From an uncultured Clostridia bacterium (GTDB lineage: Bacteria > Bacillota > Clostridia > Christensenellales > Aristaeellaceae): DNA of 43,949 bases. The notes beneath the pieces are model-generated. The model was given only the letters and a program-made list of their open reading frames with translations. It searched no databases and had not been told where the DNA came from. Made by a program: the position numbers and the translations under genes. Positions 6,542 through 14,764 of this stretch are shown here, in pieces (positions within the stretch are counted from its first letter, which is position 1; each line of letters starts with the position of its first letter). Where the stretch lies: NCBI GenBank assembly GCA_937934775.1, contig CALGYL010000326.1, positions 1 through 43,949 of the forward strand, in the 5' to 3' direction.

Positions 6542-8458
6542 ATGGTGCTACTGTCCCTGCAGGGGATTGGAAAAAGCTTTGTGATGAACCGGGTGCTGTC
6601 CGACGTAGACCTGACCCTCAAGCAGGGGCAGCGGATGGGCCTGGTGGGCGTCAACGGCAGCGGCAAATCAACGCTGCTGAAAATCATATCCGGGGAAATG
6701 AAGCCCGACGAGGGCAGCCTGTCCCTGATGAAAGGCACGCGGGTCGGGCTTTTAACCCAGCAGGCCGACATTCTGGGCGATCTGACCGTTCTGGAGGAAT
6801 TGGCGCGGGTTTTTGACCCGCTCAAGCAGCAGGAGGCGCGCCTCCGGGCGTTGGAACACGAAATGGCGGCCAGCCACGAGGACCCGGCGCTGTTTGCCCG
6901 CCTGTCCAACGACTACGCGCGGCTGACGGAGCGCTTTGAGGCGGACGGCGGCTATGAGTGGCCCAGCCGCATCCAGGGCGTGCTGGCGGGCCTGGGCTTT
7001 GCCCGCGACCGGCAGGATCAGAAGGCGTCCTCCCTGTCGGGCGGCGAAAAGACACGACTGTGCCTGGCGCGCATCCTTCTGATGCAGCCGGAACTTTTGA
7101 TGCTGGACGAACCCACCAACCACCTGGATCTGAACGCTACGGCCTGGCTGGAAGAGGCTCTGAAAAAATACAAGGGCACGGTCCTCCTCATCTCTCACGA
7201 CCGCTATTTCCTGAACGCGGTGTGCGACACGGTGGCGGAGCTTTCCATGACGCGCCTGACCCAGTACGAGGGCAACTATGATCAGTTCATGGTCAAGCGC
7301 GGCGAAGCGCTGGCCCGCCAGATGAAGGAATACGAAATGCAGCAGGCCGAGATCGCGCGTCAGGAAGCGATCATCGAGCGCTACCGCATGTACAACCGGG
7401 AAAAGTCCATCAAGGCCGCCGAAAGCCGCGAAAAACGGCTGGAAAAGATGGAGCGTGTGGAGCGGCCCGTCAGTGAAAAGAAGGTTCGCTTTCAGTTTAC
7501 CGCCCGGCGGCGTTCGGGCGAGGAAGTGCTCCGGGTCCGGGACGTCTCCAAACGCTTTGGCGACCGGACGCTGTTTCAGAATTTCAACCTGACGGTGCGC
7601 GCGGGCGACCGGGTGGCGATCATCGGCCCGAACGGCGTGGGCAAGACCACGCTGCTGGACATCATCGCGGGCCGCGGCCAGCCGGACACCGGCACCGTAG
7701 CCTACGGCGCCAATGTGGACCTGGGTTATTACGACCAGCAGCAGGCGCAACTGCATTCGGACAAGACCGCCATGGACGAAATCTGGGACGATTTCCCCTA
7801 CATGCAGCCCGATCAGGTGCGCGGCGCGCTGGCGCTGTTCCTCCTGACCGGAGACGACGTGTTCCAGCCGATCGCCACCCTCTCCGGCGGCGAGAAGGGC
7901 CGGGTGGCGCTCTCCAAGCTGATGCTTCGGAAGGACAACCTCCTGATTCTGGACGAGCCCACCAACCACCTGGACATGGACTCCCGCGAGGTGTTGGAGC
8001 ACGCGCTGGACGAATTCACCGGCACGATCCTCACCGTCTCCCATGACCGCTACTTCATCAACCGCATCGCAAACCGCGTGGTGGAGATGCGCCCGGATGG
8101 CGTGGACGAGTACCTGGGCAATTACGACGACTACCTGGACAAAAAGCGCCGCGCCGAGTTCGACGAAGGCACCGCCGCCAGCGGGATCACCCGCACGGAG
8201 ATGGAAAAGCAGAAGCGCAAGGAGCGCCTCCGGCGGGAATCCCAGAAGGCGCTGGAAAAGCGCGTCGCGGAACTGGAGGAATCCATCGCCCGAACGGAGG
8301 AGGAAATCGTCCAGCTGGAGGAAAAGATGGGCGACCCCGCCACGTATCAGGGCGACGGCGGACAGCAGGTGGCCCGGGATCACCGCGCCGCGCAGGAGAA
8401 GCTGGCCGCCCTCATGGACGAATGGGAGGACGCCGCCGAGGTCGCGTCCGAGCAGTGA
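6542..8458 (+). CDS. ABC-F family ATP-binding protein (YdiF/Uup-like)
   Basis: This 638-residue soluble protein has two ABC nucleotide-binding domains and no membrane segments. NBD1 has Walker A GVNGSGKST (36-44), signature LSGGEKTRL and Walker B LLMLDEPTNHLD. NBD2 has GPNGVGKTT near residue 360, LSGGEKGRV and LLILDEPTNHLD. The inter-domain linker (about 255-320) is charged and helical, as expected for the P-site tRNA interaction motif of ABC-F proteins, and the C terminus (about 540-638) is a Glu/Lys/Arg-rich coiled coil. ABC-F proteins bind the ribosomal E site and relieve translational stalling; some give antibiotic resistance. The long C-terminal coiled coil and plain genomic context favour a housekeeping translation factor over a resistance determinant, but this cannot be settled by eye. 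GGGAG lies 11 bases before the ATG. Confidence 0.92.
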   Translation: MVLLSLQGIGKSFVMNRVLSDVDLTLKQGQRMGLVGVNGSGKSTLLKIISGEMKPDEGSLSLMKGTRVGLLTQQADILGDLTVLEELARVFDPLKQQEARLRALEHEMAASHEDPALFARLSNDYARLTERFEADGGYEWPSRIQGVLAGLGFARDRQDQKASSLSGGEKTRLCLARILLMQPELLMLDEPTNHLDLNATAWLEEALKKYKGTVLLISHDRYFLNAVCDTVAELSMTRLTQYEGNYDQFMVKRGEALARQMKEYEMQQAEIARQEAIIERYRMYNREKSIKAAESREKRLEKMERVERPVSEKKVRFQFTARRRSGEEVLRVRDVSKRFGDRTLFQNFNLTVRAGDRVAIIGPNGVGKTTLLDIIAGRGQPDTGTVAYGANVDLGYYDQQQAQLHSDKTAMDEIWDDFPYMQPDQVRGALALFLLTGDDVFQPIATLSGGEKGRVALSKLMLRKDNLLILDEPTNHLDMDSREVLEHALDEFTGTILTVSHDRYFINRIANRVVEMRPDGVDEYLGNYDDYLDKKRRAEFDEGTAASGITRTEMEKQKRKERLRRESQKALEKRVAELEESIARTEEEIVQLEEKMGDPATYQGDGGQQVARDHRAAQEKLAALMDEWEDAAEVASEQ

Positions 8459-8499
8459 GCTTTCGCCAAATCGGGAATCTTGGGAAAACCAATGCGCAT

Positions 8500-8521
8500 T
8501 CTAATGATGCTCTAATGATCC
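8500..8521 (+). promoter_or_regulatory. Tandem 11-bp direct repeat, probable response-regulator operator
   Basis: TCTAATGATGC and TCTAATGATCC stand head to tail with an 11-base period, five bases upstream of the -35 region of the DUF4342 gene. Two direct half-sites one helical turn apart is the classic layout of OmpR/PhoB-family binding sites, and an OmpR-type regulator is encoded at 9370. The pairing of site and regulator is inference. Confidence 0.5.
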
Positions 8522-8525
8522 TGTC

Positions 8526-8554
8526 AGGACATGCTAATTTCCGGGTGCTATGAT
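8526..8554 (+). promoter_or_regulatory. Promoter of the DUF4342 gene
   Basis: AGGACA (8526-8531), 17-base spacer and TATGAT (8549-8554). The weak -35 fits activation from the adjacent tandem repeat at 8500-8521. Confidence 0.5.
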
Positions 8555-8598
8555 ATACCCGTCGCAAAGGAAAGAGAACAAAAAACGGAGGGAATATC

Positions 8599-9111
8599 AT
8601 GGATCACTTTGAAATGGTTGAAAAGCTGCGCGAAAAGGCGAACGTCTCCTACGAGGAAGCCAAGGCCGCGCTGGAAGCCGCCGACTGGAACCTGCTGGAC
8701 GCACTGGTACTATTGGAGAATCAGGGCAAGGTGTCGGGCGGTACGGATTACTCAACCAAGAGCGAGACGCATTGGGAGCACAGCCACGACCATCGCAGGC
8801 ACGCCGAAGCCGCCGGCCGCGTCGGCCGCCAGGTGGCGACCGGCATCAACAACCTGAACCGCTACTTCGTGTTGTTCAACCGCAAGGGCGAGACGATGTT
8901 CGAACTGCCGCTGCTGGTGATGATCCTTCTGCTGGTCTTCGGCTTCTGGATCACGGTGCCCCTTCTGATCGTCGGCCTGTTCTTCGGGTTCAAGTACTCG
9001 CTGAAAGGCTCGGCGGGCGTCGAGAAGGTCAACCGCGTGATGGACAAGGCCTCGGAAGTGGCCGACAACATCGTAAGCGAGGTCCGCAAGGAGTCCGGCA
9101 GCAACCAGTAA
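8599..9111 (+). CDS. UBA-like/DUF4342 membrane protein
   Basis: This 170-residue protein begins with a UBA-like three-helix segment (residues 5-45; VSYEEAKAALEAADWNLLDALVLLE, as in EF-Ts and NAC proteins). A polar linker rich in His and Arg follows. Then comes the DUF4342-type part with a hydrophobic stretch at about 98-133 that can form one or two membrane segments (LPLLVMILLLVFGFWITVPLLIVGLFFGF). The C-terminal tail is charged and probably cytoplasmic. DUF4342 proteins are widespread in Bacillota and uncharacterised. GGAGGG seven bases before the ATG supports the start. The upstream promoter carries a tandem operator-like repeat, and the gene sits directly before a two-component system, which suggests an envelope-stress or homeostasis role. 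That link is inferred from position only. A terminator-like hairpin follows. Confidence 0.82.
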   Translation: MDHFEMVEKLREKANVSYEEAKAALEAADWNLLDALVLLENQGKVSGGTDYSTKSETHWEHSHDHRRHAEAAGRVGRQVATGINNLNRYFVLFNRKGETMFELPLLVMILLLVFGFWITVPLLIVGLFFGFKYSLKGSAGVEKVNRVMDKASEVADNIVSEVRKESGSNQ

Positions 9112-9186
9112 TCCGGGCGGCGGAAATAGACCGCGCGGTCCGGGTATCCTCCCGGCTTACCGGACGGCCCGCCGGATGAAAGGCCT

Positions 9187-9222
9187 GCATCTTCCACCAG
9201 CGTGCGCGCCGGTGGAAGATGC
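9187..9222 (+). terminator. Hairpin terminator after the DUF4342 gene
   Basis: A perfect 12-bp stem (GCATCTTCCACC at 9187-9198 with 9211-9222) encloses a loop that adds a GCG/CGC pair. The T-run after it is poor (GCGTTTCC), so termination may be inefficient and allow read-through into the two-component operon. Confidence 0.55.
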
Positions 9223-9369
9223 GCGTTTCCGGCAAGCATGCCGCCGGGAATAAAAGGAAACGCGACAGGGTTTGAAGGTAATAAGCCGTCCCCGTCGCGA
9301 AGCACCGAAAAACAACCGGCGCCCGAACCATTCTGACGTTTGCCGCATCCGGCGCGGCGCAGGAGGCAC

Positions 9370-10050
9370 ATGACAAAAATCCTTCTGATTGAGGATGAGG
9401 AGCGCATCGCCCGCTTCGTGGAACTGGAGCTGACCCACGAGGGCTATGAAGTGCTCAAAGCCTATGACGGCCGAACCGGGTTGTCCATGGCCGAAACGGC
9501 CAAGGCCGATCTGGTGCTGCTGGACATCATGCTGCCGGAACTGAACGGTCTGGAGGTGCTCCGGCGCCTGCGCAAGAGCTCCAATGTCCCCGTCATCATG
9601 CTGACCGCCCGCGACGCGGTGATGGATAAGGTTTCAGGACTGGACATGGGCGCGGACGACTACATCACCAAGCCCTTCCAGATTGAAGAACTGCTGGCCC
9701 GCATCCGCGCGGCGCTTCGAAAGCGCGGCGCGGATGCGCCGTCTCCGCTCTTAACCTGCGGCCCGGTGGCGCTGGACGCGGCCAGGCGGCAGGTCACCTG
9801 TCAGGGCCGGGAATTGGAGCTGACCAACCGGGAATTCACGCTGCTCCAGACGCTTATGGAGAACAAGTCCATCGTGCTGACGCGGGAGACGCTGCTCGAA
9901 CGGGTATGGGGCTATGAATACATGGGGGAAACCAACGTGGTGGATGTGTACATCCGCTACCTGCGCGCGAAGCTGGACGAGGCCTGCGGCGTCAAGCTGA
10001 TCCACACCGTTCGCGGCGTGGGCTACGCCGTCAAGGAGCCGGAAGTATGA
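9370..10050 (+). CDS. OmpR/PhoB-family response regulator
   Basis: This 226-residue response regulator has an intact receiver: acidic pair E8/D9, phosphoacceptor Asp52 (LVLLDIMLP), Thr79 and Lys101 (KPF). A winged-helix DNA-binding domain spans about 128-224 (LTNREFTLLQTLMENKSIVLTRETLLERVWGY, then the VVDVYIRYLRAKLD and TVRGVGYAV wing). It resembles the ArlR/CsrR/CssR group. AGGAGG precedes ATG 9370 by only three bases, which is short, but homology begins exactly there. Its gene overlaps the kinase gene by four bases (ATGA), so the two are translationally coupled. A plausible target is the tandem 11-mer upstream of the DUF4342 gene at 8500-8521. No signal can be assigned. Confidence 0.93.
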   Translation: MTKILLIEDEERIARFVELELTHEGYEVLKAYDGRTGLSMAETAKADLVLLDIMLPELNGLEVLRRLRKSSNVPVIMLTARDAVMDKVSGLDMGADDYITKPFQIEELLARIRAALRKRGADAPSPLLTCGPVALDAARRQVTCQGRELELTNREFTLLQTLMENKSIVLTRETLLERVWGYEYMGETNVVDVYIRYLRAKLDEACGVKLIHTVRGVGYAVKEPEV

Positions 10051-11381
10051 GCCGGCGGCACCCGGAGCAGGCCCGGGCCTCGCGCTCGGTGCGCCGCATC
10101 AGCCGGATGTGGCTCTGGCGGCTTTTCACCGCCATGCTGGCTGTGGACATTGTGCTGGTTCTGATCGCGGTCGGCGCGTTCCTGTATACGTCGGAACAGA
10201 AATCCGACGCGGGCTTTTCCCTGTGGAGCAGCCGCTGGTTTACCGGAATGAACGATGCCGCGCCTTTCTACGAGCGGTTTGATTCGGCGGCGTACCATTT
10301 TCAAACGCCCGAGGGCCAATACTTCCAGGTGGACGCGGGCGTATATTTCCTGCCGCTCCGGCGGTTCCTCGCGCTGGTTCTGGCCGCGCAGGGCGTGGTG
10401 TTCCTGTTCCAGTGGGGCGGCGGGCGCAAGAGCGCCGAGCGGATGATGAAGCCGGTCCGCCAGATGACCCGCGCCGCCGAGCGAATCTCCAGCGAGCGCT
10501 TCGCCGCCGACAAACTGCATTCCCTGGAGGACGCGATCGACGGCCTGAAGCCCTCCACCCGCGGCGTCCGGCTCCGAACCGGCGACCGGGACCTGGAAGG
10601 CCTTGAAGAAGCCATCAACAATCTTCTGAGCCGCGTGCACGAGTCCTATGTGGAGCAGACCCGCTTTGTGTCCGACGCGTCCCACGAGCTTCGCACGCCC
10701 ATCGCCGTCATTCAGGGGTACTCCGACATGCTGGCGCGCTGGGGCAAGACCGACGAGCACATTTTGGAGGAGAGCATCTCCGCCATCCAGGCGGAGGCGC
10801 GCGGCATGAACCGTCTGGTAGAGCAGCTTCTGTTCCTTGCCCGCGGCGACAGCGGCCGGAACCCCGTCACCTTCCAGCCCTTTGACCTGTCGGCAACGCT
10901 GGGCGAGGTGTGCGAAGAGTATAAAATGATCGATTCCGCCCACGATTTCGCTTTCAAATCGCCCGGTCCGGTGACCATCACCGGTGACGAGTCGCTCGTC
11001 AAGCAGGCCGCCCGCATCCTGATGGACAACGCGGCCAAGTACACCGGCGAGGGCGGGCGCATCCTGTTGGAGGTCGGAACAGAGAACGGCCAGACCGCTT
11101 TCAGCGTGCAGGACGAGGGCATCGGCATCAAATCCGAGGACGTGCCCAAGATCTTTGACCGCTTCTTCCGCTCCGACCCCGCCCGCGCGCGAAAGTCCGG
11201 TGGCGCGGGGCTTGGCCTGTCCATCGCCAAATGGATCGTGGACAGCCACGGCGGCTTCTTCCAGGTCGTTTCACGCGAGGGCATCGGCACCCGCATCCGC
11301 GTGGTGCTTCCGCAGCCGCCGGAGGATAAGCGGAGAGGTACGCCGGGGGCTCCGTCCCCGAACCCTCGCCAAAGAGATTGA
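10047..11381 (+). CDS. Membrane sensor histidine kinase
   Basis: This 444-residue kinase has two membrane segments (about 25-47 and 106-123) flanking a 58-residue extracytoplasmic sensor. A HAMP-like region follows (about 124-190), then a HisKA helix pair with phosphoacceptor His213 (SDASHELRTPIA), and a HATPase domain with N box (MDNAAKYT), G1 (DEGIGI) and G2 (GAGLGLSI). It should autophosphorylate and donate to the response regulator whose gene overlaps its start by four bases. The small sensor loop has several aromatic residues (FSLWSSRWF, YFQVDAGVYF) but no recognised domain. The last 20 residues (RRGTPGAPSPNPRQRD) are low-complexity and encoded by G/C-rich DNA that reads unlike the rest of the gene. 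Confidence 0.93.
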   Translation: MSRRHPEQARASRSVRRISRMWLWRLFTAMLAVDIVLVLIAVGAFLYTSEQKSDAGFSLWSSRWFTGMNDAAPFYERFDSAAYHFQTPEGQYFQVDAGVYFLPLRRFLALVLAAQGVVFLFQWGGGRKSAERMMKPVRQMTRAAERISSERFAADKLHSLEDAIDGLKPSTRGVRLRTGDRDLEGLEEAINNLLSRVHESYVEQTRFVSDASHELRTPIAVIQGYSDMLARWGKTDEHILEESISAIQAEARGMNRLVEQLLFLARGDSGRNPVTFQPFDLSATLGEVCEEYKMIDSAHDFAFKSPGPVTITGDESLVKQAARILMDNAAKYTGEGGRILLEVGTENGQTAFSVQDEGIGIKSEDVPKIFDRFFRSDPARARKSGGAGLGLSIAKWIVDSHGGFFQVVSREGIGTRIRVVLPQPPEDKRRGTPGAPSPNPRQRD

Positions 11382-11588
11382 ATCCCTTGGGAAACCTCAC
11401 AAGGGCTTGGGACAGGGAAAGGCGTAAAGACTGTCGCACGAACCTGCAAGCATCAGAGATTTTCTCGCTCGGGCGCCAATTCCTCACCGATTGTTGACCC
11501 GCAGAATGTCCGCGCCAGCGGGCATTCAAACCATCAACAAAGTCTCGTTCCGCTTCATTCGCTTCTTGCTTCGTATCCGGGCAATGAC

Positions 11589-12308
11589 CTACCGCCCCGC
11601 GCGCCGCCGGATCCACCAGGCCCGGACGGGCAGATAGGCTTCGTAAAAAGCGGATGGCAGGTGCAGAATCGCGCCCGGCCCGGCGGATAGAGACACTGCG
11701 GCCAGCCAGGCAATGGCAAGCCCGCCAAGCGCGGTCACCCGTCCGGGGAGAAAGGCCAGCGGAACGGCCATGAGGAGCGCAAGCGCGGTCAGATACCCGG
11801 CGGCACGCTTTTTCTCCGCCTCGGCCCGCTCCAGCGCCACGCCCGCAAACAGAAGCAGCGCGGCATACAGGATCGCTCCGGTCAGCGTTTTACCAAGCAG
11901 AGCAGCGGACACATACAGCGCCGCGGCGACCAGCGGCTTAAAACCGGCGCGCAGCAGCGCGTCAAAATCCGCCCCCAAAGGCAGCGCTGCCCGGAGGTCA
12001 AACTTCAAGGAAACCGAAAGCCGAATCAGCGCCAGCGCGCACCCGGCCGCCATCGCCCAGAGGGTGTCCGGCTTAAAAAATCTGGCCGCCAGCATCACCG
12101 CAGTGCTTGCGATGACCCACAGCGTCAGCACCGCGCCCGTCACGCGTCGCCTGTCCGCATCCATTACGCGGCCCCGGGCGATCACCGCCGAGCCGCCCGC
12201 GCCCAGCATGGCGGCAAGCGTCAGCGCGCAGCCGACAAGCGCCAAAAACGCGAAAGCGCGCGCCTGCGCAAGGAAACCCGTCATCCCCATGGCCCATGTT
12301 TCAGGCAA
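11589..12308 (-). CDS. Hypothetical polytopic membrane protein
   Basis: This protein of about 239 residues is very hydrophobic and Ala/Leu-rich, with roughly six predicted membrane segments. It ends in a basic tail (WWIRRRAGR). I recognise no family. A longer frame runs to 12386, but a TTG at 12308 stands eight bases after GGAG, and the hydrophobic region starts shortly after; ATG codons at 12290 and 12284 are alternatives. It lies 142 bp downstream of rlmH on the same strand, so it could be the distal member of that operon, though the gap is larger than others in the cluster. It converges with the histidine kinase gene across about 200 bp that hold no gene I can support. Confidence 0.6.
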   Translation of the reverse strand: MPETWAMGMTGFLAQARAFAFLALVGCALTLAAMLGAGGSAVIARGRVMDADRRRVTGAVLTLWVIASTAVMLAARFFKPDTLWAMAAGCALALIRLSVSLKFDLRAALPLGADFDALLRAGFKPLVAAALYVSAALLGKTLTGAILYAALLLFAGVALERAEAEKKRAAGYLTALALLMAVPLAFLPGRVTALGGLAIAWLAAVSLSAGPGAILHLPSAFYEAYLPVRAWWIRRRAGR

Positions 12309-12450
12309 ACCGACCGCTCCTTTCCCTGAATGAAAGCTTTCGATCACGCGACCGGTGTCGCCGGGACCGCGGTCCCTTGATTTCACGTGTAATCTTTCCG
12401 GATTTCAGCCCCGCGCCGGGCGTATTGCCCGCCGAAAGGCCGCAAGTGCC

Positions 12451-12924
12451 TCACTTGTGATACCGCTGCCCCGCGAGGATCCGCTCGGACCGGTACAACT
12501 GCTCCAGTAAAATCACCCGCATCAGCGGATGGGGAAACGTCAGGTTGGAAAACGACAGCCGCGCCTCGGCGCGCGCCAGAACCTCCGGCGATAGCCCCAA
12601 GGAGCCTCCGATCACCAATACCAGCCGCCTTCCGTCCGCCCAGCCTTTCAGCATCCCAGCAAGGCCGATGGAATCGGGCGCAACGCCCTTGATCGCCAGC
12701 GCCACCACCCGGTCCTCCGGGCGGACCCGCCGAAGGATCTCCCGCCCCTCTTTTTCGAGCAGCTGCTGAACCTGCGCGTCCGACGCCCGCTCCGGCTCCG
12801 GCTGATCGGGCACCTCGACGACCTCGTAATTTCCATAGCGCGTCAGGCGCTTGAGGTACTCCTGGCAGGCGGTCCGCTGCCAGTCCTCCTTGAGCTTCCC
12901 GACACAAAGAATGGCGGCGTTCAC
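12451..12924 (-). CDS. rlmH: 23S rRNA (pseudouridine1915-N3)-methyltransferase RlmH
   Basis: This 157-residue SPOUT-class methyltransferase has the conserved C-terminal SAM-binding knot LVIGGSLGLSPEV followed by RLSFSNLTFPHPLMRVILLEQLYRSERILAGQRYHK, nearly invariant in RlmH. It methylates N3 of pseudouridine 1915 in helix 69 of 23S rRNA on assembled 70S ribosomes. Length matches the family (155-160 residues). The start overlaps the end of the CPBP protease gene by four bases (ATGA), so it is translationally coupled. It is the last clearly coupled gene of the MotA-like to rlmH run. A WalJ-rlmH neighbourhood is common in Bacillota. Confidence 0.97.
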   Translation of the reverse strand: MNAAILCVGKLKEDWQRTACQEYLKRLTRYGNYEVVEVPDQPEPERASDAQVQQLLEKEGREILRRVRPEDRVVALAIKGVAPDSIGLAGMLKGWADGRRLVLVIGGSLGLSPEVLARAEARLSFSNLTFPHPLMRVILLEQLYRSERILAGQRYHK

Positions 12925-13925
12925 GGGAGCACCCGCAGCATCTGCAGAAGATCCATGATATACATGCAGCCCACCGTCACCAGTCCGGCCAGGAGAACCA
13001 TCAGTTCCTGCCAGCTGAGCTTGGTTCTGTCGATGCGCTCAATCTGCTCGAACGTGCGGCCCTGTTTCTCCCGGTACCAGCCGGACACCGCCAGAATCGC
13101 CCAGAACACCGCGCCGTAAACCAGCGCCTGCAGCGCGAGCAGCATCACACCCGCCGCGCCGCCCACGCTTTCGTAAATCGTCTGGCCGGCAGAGACCGTC
13201 TGCTGCGCCTGAGAGAGCACCACCAGCGCCGCGTTGTGCACCGTGTGGTAAATCATGCCCGCGTACAGGGAATCCGTATTGATGACCAGATATCCGATGG
13301 CGAAGCCCAGCATGATCTGCGTGGGCAGGCCAACGATGGAGCCGTGCAACGCGGAGAATAAAAGCGTCGACACCACGAGGCCGTACAGCGTACCGCGCCG
13401 CTCCCACGCGCCCAGAATAAAGCCCCGGAATAAAAGCTCTTCAAAAACACCCGGAAGCATGCAGTAGGTGAGCACCAGCATCACCAGCGCGCCGGAGCCC
13501 TTGGCCACCGGCATCGACTGGTCCACCAGCCGCGCGCCCATGCCCTCCAGCGCCAGCATCCATAAGGACCCCACCGACAGAGCCGTCATCACCCCGGCCA
13601 GCGCCGCGAGCACCGAAACCATCGCCATCGCGGGCGGCAGCGGGTTCAGACGCATGGCCCGGGGCACACCCTCCCGCTTGCCGGCATACAAAAAAATCGG
13701 CAGACCGATTAAAAGCGGGTAGTAGACGAACGAGGTGAGCGTCATCGTCGCCTGATCGTCCAGCCGAAGGCCCAATAGCCGAACCGCCAGCATGAGCAGG
13801 AACGAGATCGCCGGAATGCCCGCCGCCGCAAGCAAATACAGCCCATTGGCCGACAGAATCGCCGGTCGCCGGGCCCAGAACTTAAAATCCCCGTCCTGCA
13901 GGTTATTTCCTTCAAAACCAGACAA
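12921..13925 (-). CDS. CPBP-family intramembrane metalloprotease
   Basis: This multi-pass membrane protein of about 334 residues has the CPBP (Abi, Rce1-like) motifs: EE-x3-R in FEELLFRGFILG (Glu162, Glu163, Arg167) and F-x3-H in FSALHG (His194), followed by GFAIGYLV. These form the metal site of intramembrane proteases of this family; bacterial members act in prenyl-protein-like processing, bacteriocin self-immunity or unknown roles. An ATG at 13985 would overlap walJ by 74 bp without a Shine-Dalgarno sequence. A TTG at 13925 lies nine bases after GGAGGGG and overlaps walJ by 14 bp, so I chose it. The gene sits between walJ and rlmH in an overlapping run. Its substrate is unknown. Confidence 0.85.
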   Translation of the reverse strand: MSGFEGNNLQDGDFKFWARRPAILSANGLYLLAAAGIPAISFLLMLAVRLLGLRLDDQATMTLTSFVYYPLLIGLPIFLYAGKREGVPRAMRLNPLPPAMAMVSVLAALAGVMTALSVGSLWMLALEGMGARLVDQSMPVAKGSGALVMLVLTYCMLPGVFEELLFRGFILGAWERRGTLYGLVVSTLLFSALHGSIVGLPTQIMLGFAIGYLVINTDSLYAGMIYHTVHNAALVVLSQAQQTVSAGQTIYESVGGAAGVMLLALQALVYGAVFWAILAVSGWYREKQGRTFEQIERIDRTKLSWQELMVLLAGLVTVGCMYIMDLLQMLRVLP

Positions 13926-14760
13926 ACGGATTCCCCTCCGTTCTGGCGAAGCGGCTGCCCTCCGGCTCCAGCGTGTAGACGCCATTGGGCTCGTTTCTCA
14001 TCGCCACATCCAGGCCGATGTCCACCCCGGGACGGATACCCTCGGCCTCCAGCGCGTCATGCACCGTGCGCAGCGCCAGCTCCGGGAAGTTGTTCTCGCC
14101 CGACAGATGCCCCAGCACGATTTGTCCCACGCCTGACTCCGCCAGCTTCACCGCGGCGCGGCCCGCGGTTTCGTTGGACAGGTGGCCGAAATTCCCCAGA
14201 ATGCGCCGCTTGAGTTCATAGGGGTAGCGGCCCGCCTTGAGCATATCCACATCGTGGTTGGATTCGAGCAGCACCAGGTCACACCGGGAGACCGCCTCGA
14301 TCCATTCGCCCTTCAGATGCCCGATGTCGGTCGCCACCGCCACGCGCCGTCCGCCACAGGCAACACAGTAGCCCACCGGCTCCGCCGCGTCGTGGGGCAG
14401 CGGAAAGGGCATCACGCTGATGCGGCCGATGTAAAAATCCTGAAACGCGCGCAGTTCCCGTACATTGGACGGCGAAAGGCGGCCCATCCGCCCGGCCATC
14501 GCCTCCCAGGTGCCCCGGGTAGCGTATAGGGGGATATCGTACTTGCGGGATAAAATGCCCGCGCCCTGCACGTGGTCGGAATGCTCGTGGGTGATCAGAA
14601 TGCCGTCAATCATGCCGGGGGTCACGCCCTGGGTTTCAAGCGCCGCGACAATTCGGGAGCCGGAAACGCCCGCGTCAATCAGGATGCGCGCATCGCCCAT
14701 CTCCACCAGAATCGCATTGCCGTTGGAGCCGCTGAACAGCGGCGCAAACCTGTATTGCAT
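13912..14760 (-). CDS. walJ: MBL-fold hydrolase WalJ (YycJ)
   Basis: This 282-residue metallo-beta-lactamase-fold protein starts with FAPLFSGSNGNAILVE, diagnostic of the YycJ/WalJ family, and has the metal-binding motif THEHSDH at 57-63. Later metal ligands appear in FPLPHDA, VATDIGH and LGHLSGENN. WalJ is a 5'-3' DNA exonuclease-like enzyme linked in Bacillus to cell-wall homeostasis through the WalRK locus, where it is encoded next to walHI and near rlmH. Here no walRK genes are present; instead it lies between dusB (four bases away) and the CPBP protease. Length agrees with the usual 260-285 residues. Confidence 0.92.
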   Translation of the reverse strand: MQYRFAPLFSGSNGNAILVEMGDARILIDAGVSGSRIVAALETQGVTPGMIDGILITHEHSDHVQGAGILSRKYDIPLYATRGTWEAMAGRMGRLSPSNVRELRAFQDFYIGRISVMPFPLPHDAAEPVGYCVACGGRRVAVATDIGHLKGEWIEAVSRCDLVLLESNHDVDMLKAGRYPYELKRRILGNFGHLSNETAGRAAVKLAESGVGQIVLGHLSGENNFPELALRTVHDALEAEGIRPGVDIGLDVAMRNEPNGVYTLEPEGSRFARTEGNPFVWF

Positions 14761-14764
14761 CGGG

